A DNA stretch of 64,000 bases from contig NZ_JAJUXI010000002.1 of the NCBI RefSeq assembly GCF_021390515.1, positions 849,634 to 913,633 of the forward strand, given 5' to 3'. The notes below the pieces were generated by a model. That model was given only the letters and a program-made list of their open reading frames with translations. It searched no databases and was not told the origin of the DNA. A program made the position numbers and the translations under genes. The DNA comes from Dyadobacter sp. CY326 (lineage in GTDB: Bacteria > Bacteroidota > Bacteroidia > Cytophagales > Spirosomataceae). Positions 60,966 to 64,000 of this stretch are shown here, piece after piece (the first letter of the stretch is position 1; every line of letters begins with the position of its first letter).

Positions 60966-60979
60966 CTTGGTGCTCAGTT

Positions 60980-61729
60980 TTAGGCTGTAACGCCCGGGTT
61001 CATTGCCAACAGTGCTTGCTCCGGCGATTGCAGAAACAGCTGATATAATTGTGCAGTCCGGCCAACATGGATTTCAAATGTATCATTCTCAAAGGCTTCG
61101 ATAAGATCATCAGCCACTTGCTGCGGAGGAATGCCGTTTGCACCGCCAATGTTTTGAGAAAAATCTGTATTCACCAACGGCGGCATCAATTCAAAAACTT
61201 TAATTCCCGTCGATTTGGCCAATGTCAGGCGCAATGACTGGGTGTAGGAATGCAATGCAGCCTTGCTTGCAGCGTAAGTCGGGATAACATGGTTGGGCGC
61301 AAAAGCTGCAATGCTGGACACATTCACAATCGCAGCATCATCCTGCTGGCTTAGTAAAGGGACAAGCTTCTGGTTTAATCCAACGATTGACAGATAATTG
61401 GTCAAAATCTCTTCTTCCGCGATTTGGTAAGCATCGTTTTCACTGTCGAGCAAATAGCTTTCTGCTTTTCCTGCATTGTTGATGACCACATTAAGGTTCG
61501 GAAAATCGCTTTGCAGCTTTGTAATCAGCTTTTCAACATCCGCTTTGTTTGAAACATCACTTACGATCGCCGTTGTGTTTTTTAATTTTGCAGCAGCTTG
61601 CAGCAGACGTTCCTCATTTCGGCCCGTGATGATCACTTGATTGTCTTTTTCAGAAAAAGCTTGTGCAATTGCGAAGCCAATTCCAGCGCTTCCGCCGGTG
61701 ATTAGGATTGTATTTCCAGTCGTTTTCAT
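60980..61729 (-). CDS. SDR family oxidoreductase (DltE-like)
   Basis: A 249-residue short-chain dehydrogenase. The cofactor loop is TILITGGSAGIGFAIAQAFS (residues about 7-26), followed by VIITGRNEERLLQAA (Arg after the loop suggests NADPH) and NVVINNAGKAESY. The catalytic Ser-Tyr-Lys are in IVNVSSIAAFAPNHVIPTYA and ASKAALHSYTQSLRLTLA (about 131-168). It has the length and the ending of DltE/YciK-type reductases. The operator AATATACCGATCGGTATATT sits 34 bp upstream, so it should be induced when TetR releases DNA, perhaps by a reactive or toxic carbonyl. The substrate is not known. Confidence 0.92.
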   Translation of the reverse strand: MKTTGNTILITGGSAGIGFAIAQAFSEKDNQVIITGRNEERLLQAAAKLKNTTAIVSDVSNKADVEKLITKLQSDFPNLNVVINNAGKAESYLLDSENDAYQIAEEEILTNYLSIVGLNQKLVPLLSQQDDAAIVNVSSIAAFAPNHVIPTYAASKAALHSYTQSLRLTLAKSTGIKVFELMPPLVNTDFSQNIGGANGIPPQQVADDLIEAFENDTFEIHVGRTAQLYQLFLQSPEQALLAMNPGVTA

Positions 61730-61763
61730 TTTTTCTTTTGTTTAATTGATTCATAAAATATAT

Positions 61764-61783
61764 AATATACCGATCGGTATATT
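61764..61783. promoter_or_regulatory. TetR-type operator upstream of the SDR operon
   Basis: AATATACCGATCGGTATATT is a perfect 20-bp palindrome 34 bp upstream of the SDR start. Its outer bases TATACC/GGTATA are the same as in the palindrome before the adjacent TetR gene. Confidence 0.85.
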
Positions 61784-61801
61784 TAGGTGTAAAAAAATTT
61801 G

Positions 61802-62386
61802 CTATAATGCTTCGATCATCTTTTTCACGGCCTTCATAATGGCCCTTCTGTATTGCAGCTTCCCGGTCACTTTACTTATCATAATGCCGCCTTCCACCAA
61901 TGCAATTAGTGTAATTGCGACTTCATCGGGATCCAGTGCAGCACTCAGCTCATTATCTGCGACGCCCTTTTTAATCAAATTTTCAATTTTAGTTTTCCAT
62001 GTAAAAATGGCCTCAGCAGCTTTCGCCCGCAATTCCGGATGCGTGTCATCTGCTTCAACCGACGTATTCAATATCGGACAGCCGCCTTCGGGAAAAGGAT
62101 AGGTTAGGAAGTTTTCATAAATCTCCACATACACAAGCAGCTTTTCCTTAACCGTTTTTCTGGTTGCCATTTCTGCCTGCACCGCGCTAAACATTTGTTT
62201 CAAATTGAAGTCAAATGCAGCCAGTGCAACCTCATCTTTGTTGCGAAAATTTCCGTAAATGCTGCCCTTGGTAAGTCCCGTGGCGCTGATCATGTCGTTA
62301 ATCGAAGTGCCGGAATAACCTTTGACATTGAAAATCGGAGCCGTTTTTTCAATGATAAATTGTCTGGTTTTTTCTGCTTTGTTCAT
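61802..62386 (-). CDS. TetR/AcrR family repressor
   Basis: A 194-residue regulator from the ATG at 62386; upstream codons reach into its own operator and are unlikely to be used. Residues about 3-50 are the TetR helix-turn-helix (EKTRQFIIEKTAPIFNVKGY, GTSINDMISATGLTKGSIYG, NFRNKDEVALAAFDFN). The C-terminal ligand domain (about 55-190) is helical and variable, with GGCPILNTSVEADDTHPELR in the position that is typical of the YxaF/LmrA-like branch, and KKMIEAL at the end. It is just upstream of the SDR-DUF2798 genes on the same strand, and both it and they have matching palindromes, so it should repress itself and them. Confidence 0.94.
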   Translation of the reverse strand: MNKAEKTRQFIIEKTAPIFNVKGYSGTSINDMISATGLTKGSIYGNFRNKDEVALAAFDFNLKQMFSAVQAEMATRKTVKEKLLVYVEIYENFLTYPFPEGGCPILNTSVEADDTHPELRAKAAEAIFTWKTKIENLIKKGVADNELSAALDPDEVAITLIALVEGGIMISKVTGKLQYRRAIMKAVKKMIEAL

Positions 62387-62406
62387 GCGCTTCAATATTA
62401 ACGACA

Positions 62407-62434
62407 CAAAAATATACCAATTGGTATATTTTTG
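62407..62434. promoter_or_regulatory. TetR-type operator upstream of the tetR-like gene
   Basis: CAAAAATATACCAA and TTGGTATATTTTTG are perfectly complementary, a 28-bp palindrome starting 21 bp upstream of the TetR start. The TATACC(A/G)(A/Y)..GGTATA core is shared with 61764-61783. Confidence 0.88.
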
Positions 62435-62477
62435 CAAGCATTATTAAGTTTAATTTTTCAATGTGTGCAAATCAACC

Positions 62478-62512
62478 AAAAAAACGGCCTGATTTCACAA
62501 CCAGGCCGTTTT
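62478..62512 (-). terminator. Rho-independent terminator of the sorbosone dehydrogenase-like gene
   Basis: Arms AAAACGGCCTG (62481-62491) and CAGGCCGTTTT (62502-62512) with a 10-nt loop. On the minus strand it is followed by more T residues. It starts 21 bp after the stop at 62534. Confidence 0.9.
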
Positions 62513-62533
62513 GCTTCCTTCTGTAACTCGATT

Positions 62534-63805
62534 TTATTTTGCACTTACGCGCCAAATCGTATTTCCCGAATCGTCGCATACGAGCATTGACCCATCTTCC
62601 ATCACATTAATGCCGACCGGACGGCCGTAAACTTTCTTTTCACTTTCAACAAACCCTGTCAAAAAATCCTCCGGTTTACCTGTTGGTTTTCCATCCTTGA
62701 ATGGGATAAAAATCACTTTATAACCAGCCAGTTGTGAACGGTTCCAAGAACCATGCTGCCCCACGAATGCGCCGTTTCTGTATTTGGCAGGGAATTTCGT
62801 TTTATCATAAAATGCCAAACCCAATGACGCCGTGTGTGAACCCACAGGCACATCTGGAACGATCGTCTTAGCAACGAGGTCCGGGCGCTCACCTTTTCTT
62901 CTCGGATCTTCGTTTTTGCCAAAATAAGCGTAAGGCCAGCCATAAAATCCGCCTTCTTTTACGCTCGTAACATAGTCGGGAACGAGGTCGTCGCCTAGCT
63001 CATCTCTCTCATTCACAGCGCTCCAAAGCGTGTTCGTCCCGGGCGCCCAGTCCATACCAACCGGATTTCTTAGTCCGCTCGCAAACACTTTTTCGCCTGT
63101 TCCATCCGGATTAATTTCCAAAATATTGGCTCTGCGTTTTTCCTCGTCAATGCCGTGATCCGCCACATTGCTAGCCGAACCTACTGAAATATAAATCTTT
63201 GAACCATCGGCATTTGCAAGCAAATTCCGCGTCCAATGGTTGTTATATCCTCCCGCAGGCAATTCCACAATCCGCTCGCCTTTGCCCGTAATCTTCGTCT
63301 CGCCGGCTTTGTATGGATAGCGGTAAACGCCATCTGTGTTTGCCACATAGAAGTAATTTTTCAGGATCAGCATTCCCAGCGGCTGTTTCAATTTTTCCAT
63401 AAAAATCTCTTGCAGCTCAGGTTTGCCATCTTTGTTTACGTCGCGCAAAAGCGTAATTCTGTCTGCGCTCTTCTTTGTGTTGGATTCGGCCACAAACACG
63501 TCACCATTGGGCGCAATGTAAGTCCAGCGGGGATTTTTTAACTCATCCGCATATTTCTCAACCGTAAAACCAGCCGGAGCAACTGGCGTTTTCCCGTCAG
63601 GCCAACCCGCTTCATCCGGCCGATTGTCGGCAGATTCTGTGGCAAATGGCGCGGGCAGCGCAACACTATCGGTTTTAGTAACGACTGTATCGCTGGCGCT
63701 CGCCGACGCTTCTTTTTCTTCCTGTTTTGATTCTTTGTTATTGCAGCCAACTGCAGTAAGCAATATGCAGAGGCAGGCAACTGCGGGAATATTTCTGATT
63801 GTCAT
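62534..63805 (-). CDS. PQQ-type sugar (L-sorbosone) dehydrogenase-like lipoprotein
   Basis: A 423-residue periplasmic lipoprotein from the ATG at 63805, whose signal peptide ends CILLTAVGCNNK (lipobox Cys about 21). A short Ser/Glu-rich linker precedes a beta-propeller of the glucose/sorbosone dehydrogenase type: FTVEKYADELKNPRWTYIAP then GDVFVAESN, KLKQPLGMLILKNYFYVANT, IYISVGSASNVADHG (blade), FASGLRNPVGMDWAPGTNTL, VNERDELGDDLVPDYVTSVK, EGGFYGWPYAYFGKNEDPRR, and KFPAKYRNGAFVGQHGSWNR. These match soluble PQQ-dependent aldose dehydrogenases by fold; whether it binds PQQ here is not proved. It is monocistronic with terminators at both ends. Confidence 0.9.
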   Translation of the reverse strand: MTIRNIPAVACLCILLTAVGCNNKESKQEEKEASASASDTVVTKTDSVALPAPFATESADNRPDEAGWPDGKTPVAPAGFTVEKYADELKNPRWTYIAPNGDVFVAESNTKKSADRITLLRDVNKDGKPELQEIFMEKLKQPLGMLILKNYFYVANTDGVYRYPYKAGETKITGKGERIVELPAGGYNNHWTRNLLANADGSKIYISVGSASNVADHGIDEEKRRANILEINPDGTGEKVFASGLRNPVGMDWAPGTNTLWSAVNERDELGDDLVPDYVTSVKEGGFYGWPYAYFGKNEDPRRKGERPDLVAKTIVPDVPVGSHTASLGLAFYDKTKFPAKYRNGAFVGQHGSWNRSQLAGYKVIFIPFKDGKPTGKPEDFLTGFVESEKKVYGRPVGINVMEDGSMLVCDDSGNTIWRVSAK

Positions 63806-63821
63806 TGGGACATTATTAAAT

Positions 63822-63864
63822 GTAAAAAGGCAGATCAACTGGTTTATAACCAATGATCTGCCTT
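63822..63864 (-). terminator. Terminator for a transcript entering from the IS3 side
   Basis: Arms AAGGCAGATCA (63827-63837) and TGATCTGCCTT (63854-63864), with an inner GGTT/AACC pair, followed on the minus strand by five T residues. It would stop transcription from the region now occupied by the insertion sequence. Confidence 0.85.
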
Positions 63865-63908
63865 AAAACAATAATGCCAGTTACACTTTTCAAAAAACTG
63901 GGTAGTCA

Positions 63909-64000
63909 TGGACTGAACCCCAAAAGTTGGACGAGTTTAAGAATTAACGATTAGTGTGATGAGCTCGGTATTGTACCGGGCTCATTCCGTTTAAATTCAG
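63909..64000 (-). mobile_element. End of an IS3-family insertion sequence (continues past the window)
   Basis: The minus-strand reading gives the last 18 codons of an OrfB transposase followed, 12 bp after its stop, by a terminal inverted repeat-like GTCCAACTTTTGGGGTTCA (63914-63932) and TGG(A)CT at the outer end (63909). That string is the same type as the terminal repeats of IS3-family elements of the IS150/IS3 groups. The other end, the orfA gene and any target duplication are beyond the window. Confidence 0.85.
63944..64000 (-). CDS. IS3-family transposase OrfB, C-terminal fragment (cut by window edge)
   Basis: Reading the minus strand, an open frame ends with LNLNGMSPVQYRAHHTNR and a TAA stop (63944-63946). 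The sequence (L)NGMSPVQYR is the conserved end of the IS3-family integrase-type transposase (DDE domain and C-terminal tail). The catalytic DDE residues are outside the window. The family is recognised from this short segment plus the inverted repeat beside it. Confidence 0.85.
   Translation of the reverse strand: MNLNGMSPVQYRAHHTNR

Noticed and set aside
1..64000. CRISPR array, tRNA/rRNA, prophage or integrative element
   Set aside because: No regular repeat-spacer pattern, no cloverleaf or rRNA-like sequence and no phage structural or integrase gene was seen; the only mobile DNA is the IS3-family end.

Overview
The window looks like a chromosomal segment of a Bacteroidota bacterium of the order Cytophagales, most likely Spirosomaceae and close to Dyadobacter. 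This is inferred from gene content and style: FecI/FecR-type sigma and anti-sigma genes, LiaF/PspC and DUF2807 envelope proteins, TAnnTTTG-type promoter elements, few Shine-Dalgarno sequences, frequent TTG starts and lipoprotein-type signal peptides. Genes are mostly single or in short operons on both strands. I see no tRNA, rRNA, CRISPR array, origin or prophage. One IS3-family end lies at the right edge.

Layout. 1-4.1 kb: end of the sppA signal peptide peptidase gene, a YihY/BrkB membrane protein, a CNT nucleoside transporter and a secreted NTF2-like protein. 4.1-8.9 kb: cobalamin-dependent methionine synthase metH with its own promoter and terminator, a divergent Lrp/AsnC regulator, and a small secreted-protein gene broken by a frameshift. 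9.1-12.2 kb: an ECF sigma factor overlapping an unusual anti-sigma/beta-barrel protein, then a Ppx/GppA phosphatase. 12.2-17.2 kb: a carbamoyltransferase cluster (SxtJ-like protein, DUF5989 protein, membrane SGNH hydrolase, NodU-type carbamoyltransferase, second SGNH protein). Its gene types match those of the sxtI-J-K-L block of saxitoxin clusters, without any toxin-core gene here. 17.3-20.5 kb: a hotdog thioesterase and cobalamin-independent metE under a cobalamin riboswitch. The cell therefore has both methionine synthases and should switch off metE when B12 is available.

20.6-28.2 kb: central metabolism (NagB-type deaminase, fumarase, a D-2-hydroxyacid dehydrogenase, galactokinase plus mutarotase), a DUF4160/DUF2442 pair and a TrpF-like protein that lacks the catalytic residues. 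28.4-35.5 kb: an envelope region with PspC and LiaF-like proteins, a VanX-type dipeptidase, a DUF2807 lipoprotein, and an ECF sigma/FecR/STN-domain triplet in which the usual TonB-dependent receptor is replaced by an STN protein with surface-type repeats. 35.5-40.8 kb: NAD synthetase, an FtsX-like permease, methionine aminotransferase and a Nudix hydrolase.

40.8-50.4 kb: a pectin/hexuronate utilisation locus with a LacI regulator, kduD, kduI, kdgF, a GH88/105 unsaturated-uronyl hydrolase, uxaB and an ExuT-like transporter. An AT-rich orphan gene interrupts it. 50.4-64 kb: a DUF1016/PDDEXK nuclease gene carrying a perfect 39-bp palindrome, an ATP-grasp enzyme, two secreted or cytosolic peptidases, a UbiA-like/methyltransferase pair, an EamA transporter, a HAD phosphatase, fabF, and an SDR-DUF2798 operon. 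A TetR repressor probably controls that operon through two matching palindromic operators. A lipoprotein sorbosone/PQQ-type dehydrogenase follows, then the IS3-family end.
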